Below are positions 50,944 to 59,589 of a stretch of 63,566 nucleotides of DNA, piece by piece. Position 1 is the stretch's first letter. Every line of letters starts with the position of its first letter. The notes beneath the pieces were generated by a model. It did not search any database. It worked only from the letters and a program-made list of their open reading frames with translations, and was not told the DNA's origin. A program made the position numbers and the translations under genes. The stretch is from Bacteroidales bacterium (GTDB taxonomy: Bacteria; Bacteroidota; Bacteroidia; Bacteroidales; UBA932), in assembly GCA_017561265.1 (NCBI GenBank), contig JAFZDJ010000016.1, positions 1-63,566 on the forward strand. Reading direction: 5' to 3'.

Positions 50944-51029
50944 ATTCTATGTACTTTAACTTGAAACCAGGTTTGTTCAAACCTTTATAAAGCAAAGGTA
51001 TTTTAATCTTGCCTTTTTATGAAATGCTA

Positions 51030-51099
51030 GGGATTAGTGGGCTGAAATTGTGATTTTTACCTGATTTTAGGGATTAAAATTGATTATTTGGGATTAAAA
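51030..51099 (+). promoter_or_regulatory. Helically phased operator array upstream of the LytTR gene
   Basis: GGGATTA occurs at 51030, 51070 and 51090, with a degenerate copy GTGATTT at 51050, giving exact 20-bp spacing. The core GATT also recurs at 51032, 51052, 51063, 51072, 51082 and 51092, close to one helical turn apart, so all cores would face the same side of DNA. The last copy overlaps the -33 element. LytTR proteins commonly bind direct repeats about two turns apart, so this is a likely autoregulatory site. Confidence 0.6.
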
Positions 51100-51118
51100 A
51101 TTATAATTTGTATTTTTG
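51087..51118 (+). promoter_or_regulatory. Promoter of the LytTR gene
   Basis: TTTG (51087-51090), a 20-base spacer, and TATTTTTG (51111-51118) fit the Bacteroidota promoter. The -33 element overlaps the last GGGATTA repeat. Confidence 0.65.
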
Positions 51119-51141
51119 TCACACCTAAATTGTGACTAAGA

Positions 51142-51939
51142 ATGAGCCAGATATCCAGGATTTTCCGCCGATTCATCCCGCAGCTTCTGCATATGATCGT
51201 ACTGCCGATCTTCTTCTTTGCATTCATGCTGATCTATCGTCCTAACAACTCTGTCATATACTTCGGTGAGGAATGGTTCGGTGTTCATCTGACTATCTGT
51301 TCCTGTATCATTCTTCTCTCCATAGTCATCCAGCGTCTTTTGTACTATTATCTTCCCATGAAGATAAATTATAGCCTGTATATATTCTGGTGTCTTGCAG
51401 AGATCATTTTCACTTCCTTCTTTGTAGCCTTATACCTGTGGCTTCTTCTTCACAGATCGACTCCATATTTTGAAGTTTTTGCAACTGCATTCCAATATCT
51501 CTCTTTGACTTTGGTTTTTCCATACGTGATTCTTGCTCTCTCATGCAGACTCCATGAATATCATAGGAAGGAGGAAGAACCCGTTCAGAATAATCTTCAA
51601 AGAATGAGGTTTTATGATGACAGACATAATCTGAAGATTGTCCTCACCCCAGATGCAATTCTATATATTACTGCAGAAGAAAATTATGTAAATATTTTCT
51701 ACACTGAGAATGACAAGGTCAGAAATTATGTCCTGAGGAGTTCCATGAAGGCCTTGGATGAGTTATGCCAGGACAACGGACTCATCCGATGCCATAGGTC
51801 ATACTATGTCAACCCTTTACATGTAAAGGTGCTGAGAAAGGATAAGGACGGAATCGTGTATGCCGAACTTGATGCCAGTGACATCATGCATATACCGGTG
51901 ACTAAGCGTTATTATGACCGTCTTTCAGAAATGCTTTAG
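51142..51939 (+). CDS. Membrane-bound LytTR-domain transcriptional regulator
   Basis: A 265-residue protein with four predicted membrane helices in the first 150 residues (for example LHMIVLPIFFFAFMLIY and IFWCLAEIIFTSFFVALYLWLLL). A C-terminal LytTR DNA-binding domain follows (NLKIVLTPDAILYITAEENYVNIFYT, VLRSSMKALDELC, IRCHRSYYVNPLHVKVLRKDKDGIVYAEL, IPVTKRYYDRLSEML). It has no receiver domain, so it behaves as a one-component, membrane-tethered regulator. No kinase or LytS partner is adjacent. Its promoter carries a remarkable phased repeat array, suggesting autoregulation. It ends inside the convergent kinase gene (4-bp overlap). Confidence 0.88.
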   Translation: MSQISRIFRRFIPQLLHMIVLPIFFFAFMLIYRPNNSVIYFGEEWFGVHLTICSCIILLSIVIQRLLYYYLPMKINYSLYIFWCLAEIIFTSFFVALYLWLLLHRSTPYFEVFATAFQYLSLTLVFPYVILALSCRLHEYHRKEEEPVQNNLQRMRFYDDRHNLKIVLTPDAILYITAEENYVNIFYTENDKVRNYVLRSSMKALDELCQDNGLIRCHRSYYVNPLHVKVLRKDKDGIVYAELDASDIMHIPVTKRYYDRLSEML

Positions 51940-52547
51940 AAAAGGCCGAAGAGCTGTGCGTCAATCTTGTCAGTGATAGCTGCAAAGTCCTCAGGACGAT
52001 GCTCAAAATCAAGATCATCTGCTTCAATGACGAGAACCTTTCCTTTATATGCTGAGATCCATTCGTCGTATCTTTCATTGAGATTGCTCAGATATTCGAT
52101 GCTGATGCTTTTTTCGTATTCGCGTCCACGTTTCTGTATCTGCGATACCAGGGTCGGAACTGAGGACTTAAGATAAATCAGCAGATCCGGTTCCTTTACC
52201 ATCGACATCATGAGATTGAACAACTGCATATAGGTGTCGAAATCGCGGTCGGATAGGTTTCCCATGGCCTTGTTGTTTGCGACAAATATATGTACGCCTT
52301 CCATGATTGTCCTGTCCTGGATTATGACATCGTCTGATTTTGCTATATCAAGAAGATCCTGGAATCTCTGTGCAAGGAAGTAGGTTTCCAGATTGTATGA
52401 CCATCTTTGTATATCCTTGTAGTAATCCTCGAGATACGGATTGTATGTGACAGCCTCGTATTTAGGTGTCCATCCGTAATGAGCGGACAACATTCTAGTC
52501 AGTGTAGTCTTTCCGCAGCCTATATTTCCAGCAATACCTATATGCAT
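51936..52547 (-). CDS. Deoxynucleoside kinase
   Basis: A 203-residue kinase of the dGK/dCK/dNK family that phosphorylates deoxynucleosides for salvage. It shows the P-loop GIAGNIGCGKTTLTRML, the substrate region WSYNLETYFLAQRFQDL, the DRS-like motif IQDRTIMEGVHIF, and the LID arginine-rich segment VPTLVSQIQKRGREYEKSI. The specific base preference cannot be read. It starts 86 bp after gdhA, beyond that gene's terminator, so it is probably transcribed separately. Confidence 0.92.
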   Translation of the reverse strand: MHIGIAGNIGCGKTTLTRMLSAHYGWTPKYEAVTYNPYLEDYYKDIQRWSYNLETYFLAQRFQDLLDIAKSDDVIIQDRTIMEGVHIFVANNKAMGNLSDRDFDTYMQLFNLMMSMVKEPDLLIYLKSSVPTLVSQIQKRGREYEKSISIEYLSNLNERYDEWISAYKGKVLVIEADDLDFEHRPEDFAAITDKIDAQLFGLF

Positions 52548-52565
52548 GATTTCCTTGATTTTATG

Positions 52566-52612
52566 TAAAAAAAAGCAGACTGTCTATCCTGAAATAGGGA
52601 AAACAGTCTGCT
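52566..52612 (-). terminator. Terminator after gdhA
   Basis: A 10-bp stem AGCAGACTGT / ACAGTCTGCT (52574-52583 with 52603-52612), with an inner CTAT/ATAG pairing. On the minus strand it is followed by eight T residues (52566-52573). Confidence 0.9.
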
Positions 52613-52633
52613 AATTTAAGACTTTTTTATGTG

Positions 52634-53989
52634 CTAAACAATACCGTGGGACATCATTGCTTCCGCAACCTTGATGAATCCTGCAATGTTCGCTCCCTTT
52701 ACATAATTGACATATCCGTCCTCTTCTGTGCCATATTTCACACAAGCCTCGTGGATATCTGTCATGATCTGTCTGAGGTGCTGGTCAACTTCTTCTCGTG
52801 TCCATCTGAGTCTCATGGAGTTCTGTGTCATCTCGAGACCTGATGTTGCAACTCCTCCTGCATTTGACGCCTTGCCTGGAGAGTAGAGGAGCTTTGCATT
52901 CTGGAAAACAGCGATTGCTTCAGGTGTACATGGCATGTTCGCGCCCTCGGCTACGCAGATACATCCGTTTGCTACGAGAGTCTTGGCCTGCTCTTCATTC
53001 AGCTCGTTCTGAGTTGCGCATGGCATGGCAATGTCGCATTTTATGCTCCATGGACGTTCTCCTGCGTGATACTCCGCTGCAGGATATTTCTCGACATATT
53101 CTCTGATACGGCCTCTGTAGACATTCTTAAGCTCCATGATGTATGCGAGCTTGTCAGCATCGATTCCATCCGGATCGTAGATGAATCCGTTTGAATCAGA
53201 CATCGTGAGGACCTTTGCACCAAGCTGGAGAGCCTTCTGCGCTGCAAACTGTGCGACGTTTCCTGATCCGGAAATCGCTACTGTCTTGCCTTCATAGCTG
53301 TCTCCCTTTGTTGCAAGCATGGCACTGGCAAAATAACATGTACCATAACCTGTCGCTTCTGGTCTGAGAGGACTGCCTCCCCATGTCTGTCCTTTGCCTG
53401 TAAGGACTCCTGTGAATTCGTCGCGGAGTCTCTTGTACTGACCGAACATATATCCTATTTCACGTCCGCCTACACCGATATCTCCGGCAGGAACGTCTGT
53501 ATCTGCACCGATGTGTTTCTGAAGTTCGCTCATGAAGCTCTGGCAGAAACGCATTACCTCATTGTCGGATTTTCCCTTAGGATCGAAATCCGAACCACCC
53601 TTTCCTGCACCCATTGGCAGGGTAGTGAGGCTGTTCTTGAATGTCTGCTCGAATGCAAGGAACTTCATGATACTGAGGTTGACACTTGGATGGAAACGGA
53701 TACCACCCTTGTATGGACCTATCGCGCTGTTACACTGGACGCGGTAGCCGCGGTTCACACGCACTTCACCTTCATCGTCCACCCATGGAACTCGGAAAAT
53801 GATTGTACGCTCAGGTTCTACTATTCTCTCAAGGATCTTCTGATCCATAAGATATGGATGCTCCACAATATATGGGGCAACGCTTTCAAGAACCTCTCTT
53901 ACTGCCTGATGGAATTCTTTTTCTCCTGGATTTCTGGCGATCAGATCTGCCATGAATCCATCTACATAATTCTGAGTAAACTGATCCAT
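52634..53989 (-). CDS. gdhA: NADP-type glutamate dehydrogenase (hexameric, family I)
   Basis: Assimilates ammonia by converting 2-oxoglutarate to glutamate. The 451-residue length and motifs fit small hexameric GDH: RVQCNSAIGPYKGGIRFHPSVNLSIMKFLAFEQTFKNSLTTLPMGAGKGGSDFDPKGKSD, catalytic Asp region PAGDIGVGGREIGYMFGQYKRL, and the Rossmann domain VAISGSGNVAQFAAQKALQLGAKVLTMSDSNGF. The Lys of the MGAGKGG block is the substrate-binding lysine. The coenzyme preference is assumed from family similarity. It is a single-gene unit with its own terminator. Confidence 0.96.
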   Translation of the reverse strand: MDQFTQNYVDGFMADLIARNPGEKEFHQAVREVLESVAPYIVEHPYLMDQKILERIVEPERTIIFRVPWVDDEGEVRVNRGYRVQCNSAIGPYKGGIRFHPSVNLSIMKFLAFEQTFKNSLTTLPMGAGKGGSDFDPKGKSDNEVMRFCQSFMSELQKHIGADTDVPAGDIGVGGREIGYMFGQYKRLRDEFTGVLTGKGQTWGGSPLRPEATGYGTCYFASAMLATKGDSYEGKTVAISGSGNVAQFAAQKALQLGAKVLTMSDSNGFIYDPDGIDADKLAYIMELKNVYRGRIREYVEKYPAAEYHAGERPWSIKCDIAMPCATQNELNEEQAKTLVANGCICVAEGANMPCTPEAIAVFQNAKLLYSPGKASNAGGVATSGLEMTQNSMRLRWTREEVDQHLRQIMTDIHEACVKYGTEEDGYVNYVKGANIAGFIKVAEAMMSHGIV

Positions 53990-54016
53990 ACTACTAACTG
54001 ATTAGATGGTTAGAAA

Positions 54017-54050
54017 TAAAAAAAGTGCTTTCGCTTAAGCGCGAAAGCAC
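54017..54050 (-). terminator. Terminator of the Omp85-like operon
   Basis: A 10-bp stem GTGCTTTCGC / GCGAAAGCAC (54025-54034 with 54041-54050). On the minus strand it is followed by seven T residues (54018-54024) just past the barrel gene at 54083. Confidence 0.9.
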
Positions 54051-54082
54051 AAATTTATCAAAAATCAATTTAAAATCCAATA

Positions 54083-55510
54083 CTAGAAGAGGAAACCTGT
54101 GTTAATGTAAAATGCTCCCTTTCCGTCCTGCTTGTTGAAGCAGCGTGCGTATTCGAATGCTACGATGAAATTCTGGTTCATGATGAAGCGGAGACCAGCT
54201 CCAGCTGTAGCATGAAGACCATCCTTCCTTGATGTGTCGATGTACTTCTTGTAAAGATCCTGCTTAACTCCGGTCTTGTTTGTGAGGTCGTATCCTTTGA
54301 ATACATGTGCTCCGTCGGTGAAGCCGCTGAGTGCGAATGCGATATTCTGATTCAGAAGCTTGAAGTCTACAAATCTGTATCTGAGTTCAATGTTGTAGAA
54401 ACCTGTATGAAGACCCTGTACCCTGTCAAGCATCAGACCTCTAGTCGTCCTGTATCCTCCGATAGCGTCATAATCTCTTGTATAACCCATGTTAGAATAG
54501 AAAGGCATAAGATACCAAGGCGTGTTCTTTCCGAGGAATCCCTGATATGCAAGACGGTACGCGAAAACGAGTTTGTCAGTTCCGAGAGGAATATACTGTC
54601 TCCATGTAGCTGAGATCTTGTATGAATCCATTGATGAGCCGAGCCATTTTGGAGCTACGATTCCATGAGCTTCAGCCCAGATACCTTTGGTAGGATTGTT
54701 CTGGACATTTCTGGAATCATACATCAAACCTGCTTTTATTGCTGAGACGAACTGGTTTGATCCGTTGTCGTTCAGAATGCCCCAATCCTTGTAAAGCTGG
54801 TAGAGCGAGCCGTCAACCGGTGCATATCCTTTCGGAGTGAACTCCTGATGGTTGATCCAGTAGAAGGTATATCCTGCTTCCCAGAAGAAGTTATCCGCTA
54901 TTTCGCCTGTGAGGTCCGCCTTGGCTCTGAAAGACTGGCGGCTGTAACGGTAAAATCCCTTTGGAGCCTTTCCGTTTCCGTTGTCGAACTTTGCGAATGC
55001 CTTTTCTCCCTGTTTCGTAGATGTGTCGAATGTAAACTCGTCCGGATTGTTCTGGAAGAAATCCTTCTCAGCATATGTGTATATACTTTGATATCCGTTG
55101 AAGCCGTAGAAATCAAGGGCGGATTCGTTGCTGTAATTGGTACAGATTGACAGGCGGGTGTTATCCCATATTTCCCTGTTGTCATAATTCAGGTAAAGGT
55201 TCCAGGTTCCTCCTGTATATGCTGATGCCTCGATGTACCACCATGACTTCGGGTTCGGATATGTACTTCCATCACCGAAATTGTATATATTAAGAAGAGC
55301 ACCGTACTGGAAGCCTCTGTCTGCATCAAATGCTACTACAGGAAGAGGTCCGAAATTGAGGCCTGTCTTTATGATTTCTCCTTTTTCGTTATAGGTCACT
55401 TCCTTTTTCTTCTTTGACTCTTTTGCTTCATCTGACGATGTGGTTTCAGTCGAGAAAGACGGGATGCAGAGCAGCATTGCTGCAAATGCTGTGATGATTG
55501 TCTTTTTCAT
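54083..55510 (-). CDS. Omp85/BamA-like outer-membrane beta-barrel protein without POTRA domains
   Basis: A 475-residue exported protein (signal MKKTIITAFAAMLLCIPSFS). A short lysine-rich linker (SKKKKEVTYNEKGEIIKTG) leads into a barrel with alternating aromatic strands, ending in NTGFLF with a terminal Phe. The block YDAIGGYRTTRGLMLDR resembles the conserved surface-loop motif of Omp85 barrels. No POTRA repeats are present, so it is not a full BamA or TamA. It is the last gene of a minus-strand operon with an acyltransferase and a BASS transporter, suggesting an envelope lipid link, which is inference. Confidence 0.75.
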   Translation of the reverse strand: MKKTIITAFAAMLLCIPSFSTETTSSDEAKESKKKKEVTYNEKGEIIKTGLNFGPLPVVAFDADRGFQYGALLNIYNFGDGSTYPNPKSWWYIEASAYTGGTWNLYLNYDNREIWDNTRLSICTNYSNESALDFYGFNGYQSIYTYAEKDFFQNNPDEFTFDTSTKQGEKAFAKFDNGNGKAPKGFYRYSRQSFRAKADLTGEIADNFFWEAGYTFYWINHQEFTPKGYAPVDGSLYQLYKDWGILNDNGSNQFVSAIKAGLMYDSRNVQNNPTKGIWAEAHGIVAPKWLGSSMDSYKISATWRQYIPLGTDKLVFAYRLAYQGFLGKNTPWYLMPFYSNMGYTRDYDAIGGYRTTRGLMLDRVQGLHTGFYNIELRYRFVDFKLLNQNIAFALSGFTDGAHVFKGYDLTNKTGVKQDLYKKYIDTSRKDGLHATAGAGLRFIMNQNFIVAFEYARCFNKQDGKGAFYINTGFLF

Positions 55511-55528
55511 GTCGGTTTGGTTTAGTTG

Positions 55529-56845
55529 TTACACTTTGGAGAATTTCTTTACGATATTCTTGAAGAAACTGCGCATATTCTTGTCAGACAATACTTTAAT
55601 GTCTGATACGAATCTTCTTACAGCCTCGTTATAGTCGAAGAAATAGCTCAATGACGGGATGGTCAGAAGCAGAACAGCAACTGCAAATGGCCATGGAAGA
55701 AGACAGAACGCAAGAATAAGGTATATCGGTGCAAGGACCAGTCCCAGACCAAGACGGACTCCGAGTCCTACGGTATTATGAAATGCCCTGTCTTTTGTAC
55801 TGCCTTTAAGAATATAATATGTCAGCCACATAGGCAGACTCGCAATAGCACTGAAAATATAGTAGGGAAGTCCGATGATCGCCGCAAATGCCTTTCCTGC
55901 AGCTCTTGAAACAGTGTTGTTTTTGCTGAATGAATAGATGGACATTCCTTTGCTACGTCTTTTCTTCTCAAACTTGGCGACTGTATCCATCAGTTCATCC
56001 ATCTCCTCCGGATTCTTTTCGAATGCCTTTTCAATACGAGCGACTGTCTCGCGGTTTGCAAGCATGTCCTTGTACAGACTTCTGCCGAAGTTACCGTAGC
56101 ATCTTCCTTCAGATATGGCAAGTATCCTTGTCAATGCCCATTTTATGTTAAGATTCTCATCGTCTTTTATAAATGTGATGAGATCCGACATTCTTGAAGC
56201 AAGTTCCTTTCTAAGAGGTTCGATCATCTGAGCCTCGTTTTCAACGTTGAGCTTCTTTACGAACTCCGTAACATTGATGGGTTTTCCGAAATTGAGCAGC
56301 GACGTGCTTCTGTAACGGAAATAATCACCATATTCAATACCTGCAGGAACGATATATACAGGCATCTTGTCTCCGAATTTAGCATTTGCTGCCAATGCAG
56401 CTCTGAATGTTCCTTTTCCAAGCGTCTGCAGCGAATGTGCTGGTCTGTGACGTCCTTCCGGGTACATGCAGAAGCGTACCTTGTTTTCCAGAATCTCGAC
56501 TATGACTTCCTGTGTCTCGTTGTTCTTCAAGACGTTACGAAGTCCATCCCTCTGACGTACCATAGGAAGAATCCTTACAAAGTACATCAGTTTTGCTATA
56601 AAAGGCTTGTTGAAAAGATCCGCTCTGGCTCCGAATACTGTCGGGCCGTCAAATGCACGGAGAACAACCAGTGCATCCATGAGCGTGTTACAATGATTAG
56701 GTGCGATGATTACAGCACCGTCTGAAGGTATGTTTTCCTTTCCTATTACCTCTACCTTCCTATAGCTGTTCTTTACAGTCCAGTCAACTATAGGTTTCAG
56801 CAGGGTATAGCCAAGGTCATTCTGATATATTTTCTCTCTATACAT
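55529..56845 (-). CDS. 1-acyl-glycerol-3-phosphate acyltransferase-like (PlsC domain)
   Basis: A 438-residue protein with an N-terminal PlsC acyltransferase domain: the catalytic NHCNTLMDALV motif (His-x4-Asp), block II GARADLFNKPF, and the PEGRHRPAHSLQTLGKG motif. The C-terminal 190 residues add helices and at least two membrane segments (AAIIGLPYYIFSAIASLPMWLTYYIL and LGLVLAPIYLILAFCLLPWPFAVAVLLL). It would acylate lysophosphatidic acid or a related acceptor at the inner membrane. It lies 2 bp from the BASS transporter gene and 18 bp from the barrel gene. Confidence 0.88.
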   Translation of the reverse strand: MYREKIYQNDLGYTLLKPIVDWTVKNSYRKVEVIGKENIPSDGAVIIAPNHCNTLMDALVVLRAFDGPTVFGARADLFNKPFIAKLMYFVRILPMVRQRDGLRNVLKNNETQEVIVEILENKVRFCMYPEGRHRPAHSLQTLGKGTFRAALAANAKFGDKMPVYIVPAGIEYGDYFRYRSTSLLNFGKPINVTEFVKKLNVENEAQMIEPLRKELASRMSDLITFIKDDENLNIKWALTRILAISEGRCYGNFGRSLYKDMLANRETVARIEKAFEKNPEEMDELMDTVAKFEKKRRSKGMSIYSFSKNNTVSRAAGKAFAAIIGLPYYIFSAIASLPMWLTYYILKGSTKDRAFHNTVGLGVRLGLGLVLAPIYLILAFCLLPWPFAVAVLLLTIPSLSYFFDYNEAVRRFVSDIKVLSDKNMRSFFKNIVKKFSKV

Positions 56846-56847
56846 AT

Positions 56848-57819
56848 TTACTCCTCATTTACTTCCTTGCGTCCGCGCATTCTCCATAAGAATGCAAGAG
56901 TCAGACCTGAGATGATGTGCCATACGCCCCACCATGCTGTGATCACCAGCATTCCGCCATTATTGGCCCACGCTCCTGTGTCTGGAAAGATGTTAGGATT
57001 GAGAAGAAGTACAAGACCCAGACCTGAATTCTGGATTCCTGTCTCGATCGTGATTGTTCTTCTGTCTTTATATGGGAGTTTAAGAAGTGTACTTGTTCCG
57101 AATCCGATTCCGAGTGCAAGGAGATTATGAAGAAGAACGACAAGGAAGATGTATCTGATACATGCCATGAATACATCAAGATTGCCGGTAAAGATTATCA
57201 CTACCATCGCTATGAATACGACGATTGAGAGATACTGCAGAGGCTTCTTGAGAACATTGGCTACCTTAGGCAGATATTGTCCGCATAGGATACCAAGTAT
57301 GAGCGGAATACCCATGATGATGAATATGCTCTGGAAAATGTCTCCGAGTGGAATCTGAAGTTCTGGAAGTTCGCCGATATAGTGGTTTCCAGCAAAGTTC
57401 AGGTACATCTTTCCCCAGAATGCAAAGTTCAGTGGAGTAGAGAATACGCAGATTGCTGTATTGAATGCTGTCAACGATACTGACAGCTCTGAATTTCCTC
57501 TTGAAAGTGAGGTTATGAAATTTGATATGTTTCCTCCAGGGCAGGAAGCCACCAGGATCATTCCCAGTGCGATCATCGGGGAAATCCACTGTTTCATCAT
57601 CATGATCAGCAGCAGTGTCAGGGCTGGCAGCAATATCAACTGACATGCTATGCCGGTGATGATGGACTTTGGATTCTTGATTATATCAACAAAGGTAGCA
57701 GGCTTGATTCCGAGGGCGACACCGAACATTACAAATGCAAGAACGATGTTCAATAATGTCGAGCCTCCGCTCATTGTGACGTTCAATGCGTCTAGATTTC
57801 GAATGATTTCTTCACTCAT
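56848..57819 (-). CDS. Bile acid:Na+ symporter (BASS) family transporter
   Basis: A 323-residue membrane protein with about ten helices, of the SBF/BASS family. Recognisable parts are VMFGVALGIKPATFVDIIKNPKSIITGIACQLILLPALTLLL, SCPGGNISNFITSLSRGNSELSVSLTAFNTAICVFSTPLNF, and RTITIETGIQNSGLGLVLLLNPNIF. Substrates in bacterial members include bile acids, pantoate and organic anions; here unknown. It leads a three-gene minus-strand operon (BASS, acyltransferase, Omp85-like) and is divergent from the ResB-like gene. Confidence 0.9.
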   Translation of the reverse strand: MSEEIIRNLDALNVTMSGGSTLLNIVLAFVMFGVALGIKPATFVDIIKNPKSIITGIACQLILLPALTLLLIMMMKQWISPMIALGMILVASCPGGNISNFITSLSRGNSELSVSLTAFNTAICVFSTPLNFAFWGKMYLNFAGNHYIGELPELQIPLGDIFQSIFIIMGIPLILGILCGQYLPKVANVLKKPLQYLSIVVFIAMVVIIFTGNLDVFMACIRYIFLVVLLHNLLALGIGFGTSTLLKLPYKDRRTITIETGIQNSGLGLVLLLNPNIFPDTGAWANNGGMLVITAWWGVWHIISGLTLAFLWRMRGRKEVNEE

Positions 57820-57929
57820 GACGAATTAGGTTTAGTGTTTTTTAGCAAGGCAAAGTTAGCATTTTTATTTTTTAGACCAAGCATATGCTCGTAATGTGTG
57901 CTGTTTATGTGGCAAAACACAGGTTTATG

Positions 57930-57959
57930 TTGTGAATTTCTGAAAAATTCTTAATTTTG
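57930..57959 (+). promoter_or_regulatory. Promoter of the cytochrome c unit
   Basis: TTG (57930-57932), 19 bases, and TAATTTTG (57952-57959) form a consensus Bacteroidota promoter. The ATG at 57972 follows 12 bases later, giving an almost leaderless transcript. Confidence 0.65.
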
Positions 57960-57971
57960 TACGTGGACTTT

Positions 57972-58757
57972 ATGGATATGCCTGTTTCATTTTTTACATT
58001 TCCGCTTAACTTGATCCTTGCTCTTTTATGGCTTGGATTGATGGTCTGGCTTTATAAGGACAGGCGCAAATCCGTTTTCGTCAGGTTCATGTTGTCTCCT
58101 TCCGCGACAATTATTGCCGTATGTTCATTTCTTCTGCTTGCCCTTATTGTCGGATGTACAGGAAAGAGGGAGATTGTCGGCTCTATACCCTCAATTCTGG
58201 TATTTTTGTATTTCCAGACTGTACTCTTGTTCGTTATCATGCGTGGATGGCGTCGTCAGACAGCTGCAGGAGCAGGACTTGGTGCGGTCCGCTGGCGCTT
58301 TCTTCTGAATCATGCAGGAATCCTTCTGGCCGTCGGATCTGCATTCTGGGGTGCTCCTGATTCCGATGCTTTGCGTGTAAGGGCCATACGTGATGTTGCT
58401 GTGAAAGAGGCTTTTCACATGGATGGGACCAGTTCATGGATTCCGTATGAGATCATCCTTAAGGATTTCAAAGTTAACAGATATGAAGATGGTACTCCTT
58501 TGATGTATGAGGCTGTCGTGGCCGTTGATGGCAAGGAGGTGATTCTCCGTGTGAATTCACCATATTCCCATTCCTTTGGTGAAGATATATATCTGGTAGG
58601 ATATGATTCTCTTGCAGGAGAATCATCACAGTACTGCATCCTCGAAATAGTGCGTGAACCTTGGAAATATGCAGCAGTCATCGGAATCATCATGATGATT
58701 GCCGGTGCTTTGCTTCTTTTCATAGGAGGACCAGCAAGACGTAATGAAAGAGAATGA
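57972..58757 (+). CDS. ResB/Ccs1-like cytochrome c biogenesis membrane protein (shortened)
   Basis: A 261-residue protein with several membrane helices (FPLNLILALLWLGLMVWLY, AVCSFLLLALIVGC, LVFLYFQTVLLFVIM) and an extracytoplasmic beta domain (YEIILKDFKVNRYEDGTPLMYEAVV). A final helix after REPWKYAAVIGIIMMIAGALLLF resembles the end of ResB proteins. The domain order and neighbour CcsA support a ResB-like role in reducing apocytochrome or passing haem. Length is well below classical ResB (about 400 or more), so I call it ResB-like. The ATG at 57972 is used rather than the TTG at 57957. It overlaps CcsA by 14 bp. Confidence 0.72.
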   Translation: MDMPVSFFTFPLNLILALLWLGLMVWLYKDRRKSVFVRFMLSPSATIIAVCSFLLLALIVGCTGKREIVGSIPSILVFLYFQTVLLFVIMRGWRRQTAAGAGLGAVRWRFLLNHAGILLAVGSAFWGAPDSDALRVRAIRDVAVKEAFHMDGTSSWIPYEIILKDFKVNRYEDGTPLMYEAVVAVDGKEVILRVNSPYSHSFGEDIYLVGYDSLAGESSQYCILEIVREPWKYAAVIGIIMMIAGALLLFIGGPARRNERE

Positions 58758-59571
58758 TATGATTACATGGGACAGCTTCATATGGTTTGGCATCACAGCC
58801 ATCCTCTTATCCGCAGCTGCAGCTGTGGTATCTGTCTGTGCCAATGACCATTGGACTGCTTCATCGTCCCGATACAGGCGTCTGAGAACTGCAGCTGTTT
58901 CTTCTGCTTCCGCTTCACTTGCATCGATGGCTGCATTCATCATACTTATGTGGATAGGCCTTGACAGACCTCCGCTCAGGACGATGGGGGAGACACGTCT
59001 ATGGTATTCATTCTTTGCTCTTTTTGCCGGTTTGTTTACATATATAAGATGGCGTTTCAGATGGATCCTGTCTTTTTCCACCGTTCTTGCAACGGTCTTC
59101 ATCATGATAAACATATTCAAACCTGAGATTCATGACCAGACTCTTATGCCGGCTCTGCAGAGTCCGTGGTTCATCCCGCATGTGACTGTGTATATGTTTT
59201 CATATTCATTTCTCGGATGTGCCTTTCTGTTGGCTTTGGCAGGACTCTTCAGCTCCAGGAACGATGTCATGCCGGCAGCTGATACACTTGTCTATATAGG
59301 TATGGCCTTCCTTACATGCGGTATGCTTTCAGGAGCATTGTGGGCTAAGGAGGCTTGGGGACATTACTGGAACTGGGATCCTAAGGAGACATGGGCGCTT
59401 GTCACATGGCTGAGCTATATGCTTTATATTCATCTGGGTCTTCTTGGTAAAGGCTCACGAAAGCTTAAGTGCGTGCTGCTTGTGTTCTGCTTCATCTGCC
59501 TTCAGATGTGCTGGTGGGGAGTCAATTATCTTCCTTCCGCGCAGGATAGTATTCATGTATATAACAGATAA
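58744..59571 (+). CDS. ccsA: Cytochrome c assembly protein CcsA (haem handling)
   Basis: A 275-residue membrane protein with about eight helices. The tryptophan-rich haem-binding WWD-type segment reads AWGHYWNWDPKETWALVTWLSYMLYIHLGL. Conserved histidines are in the helix ending WFIPHVTVYMFSY and in YIHLGL. It works with the upstream ResB-like protein to export haem and attach it to CxxCH sites. The start at 58744 overlaps the ResB-like gene by 14 bp; an ATG five codons later (58759) is an alternative. The next gene encodes a likely client haem protein. Confidence 0.9.
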   Translation: MKENDMITWDSFIWFGITAILLSAAAAVVSVCANDHWTASSSRYRRLRTAAVSSASASLASMAAFIILMWIGLDRPPLRTMGETRLWYSFFALFAGLFTYIRWRFRWILSFSTVLATVFIMINIFKPEIHDQTLMPALQSPWFIPHVTVYMFSYSFLGCAFLLALAGLFSSRNDVMPAADTLVYIGMAFLTCGMLSGALWAKEAWGHYWNWDPKETWALVTWLSYMLYIHLGLLGKGSRKLKCVLLVFCFICLQMCWWGVNYLPSAQDSIHVYNR

Positions 59572-59589
59572 CAACTTATTATATAGCTT

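Noticed and set aside
50969..50984. Hairpin AGGTTTG-TT-CAAACCT and minus-strand TACCTTTG at 50993-51000
   Set aside because: The hairpin is short with no T-run, and the -7-like box has no -33 element and no gene to drive on that strand before the strong terminator.
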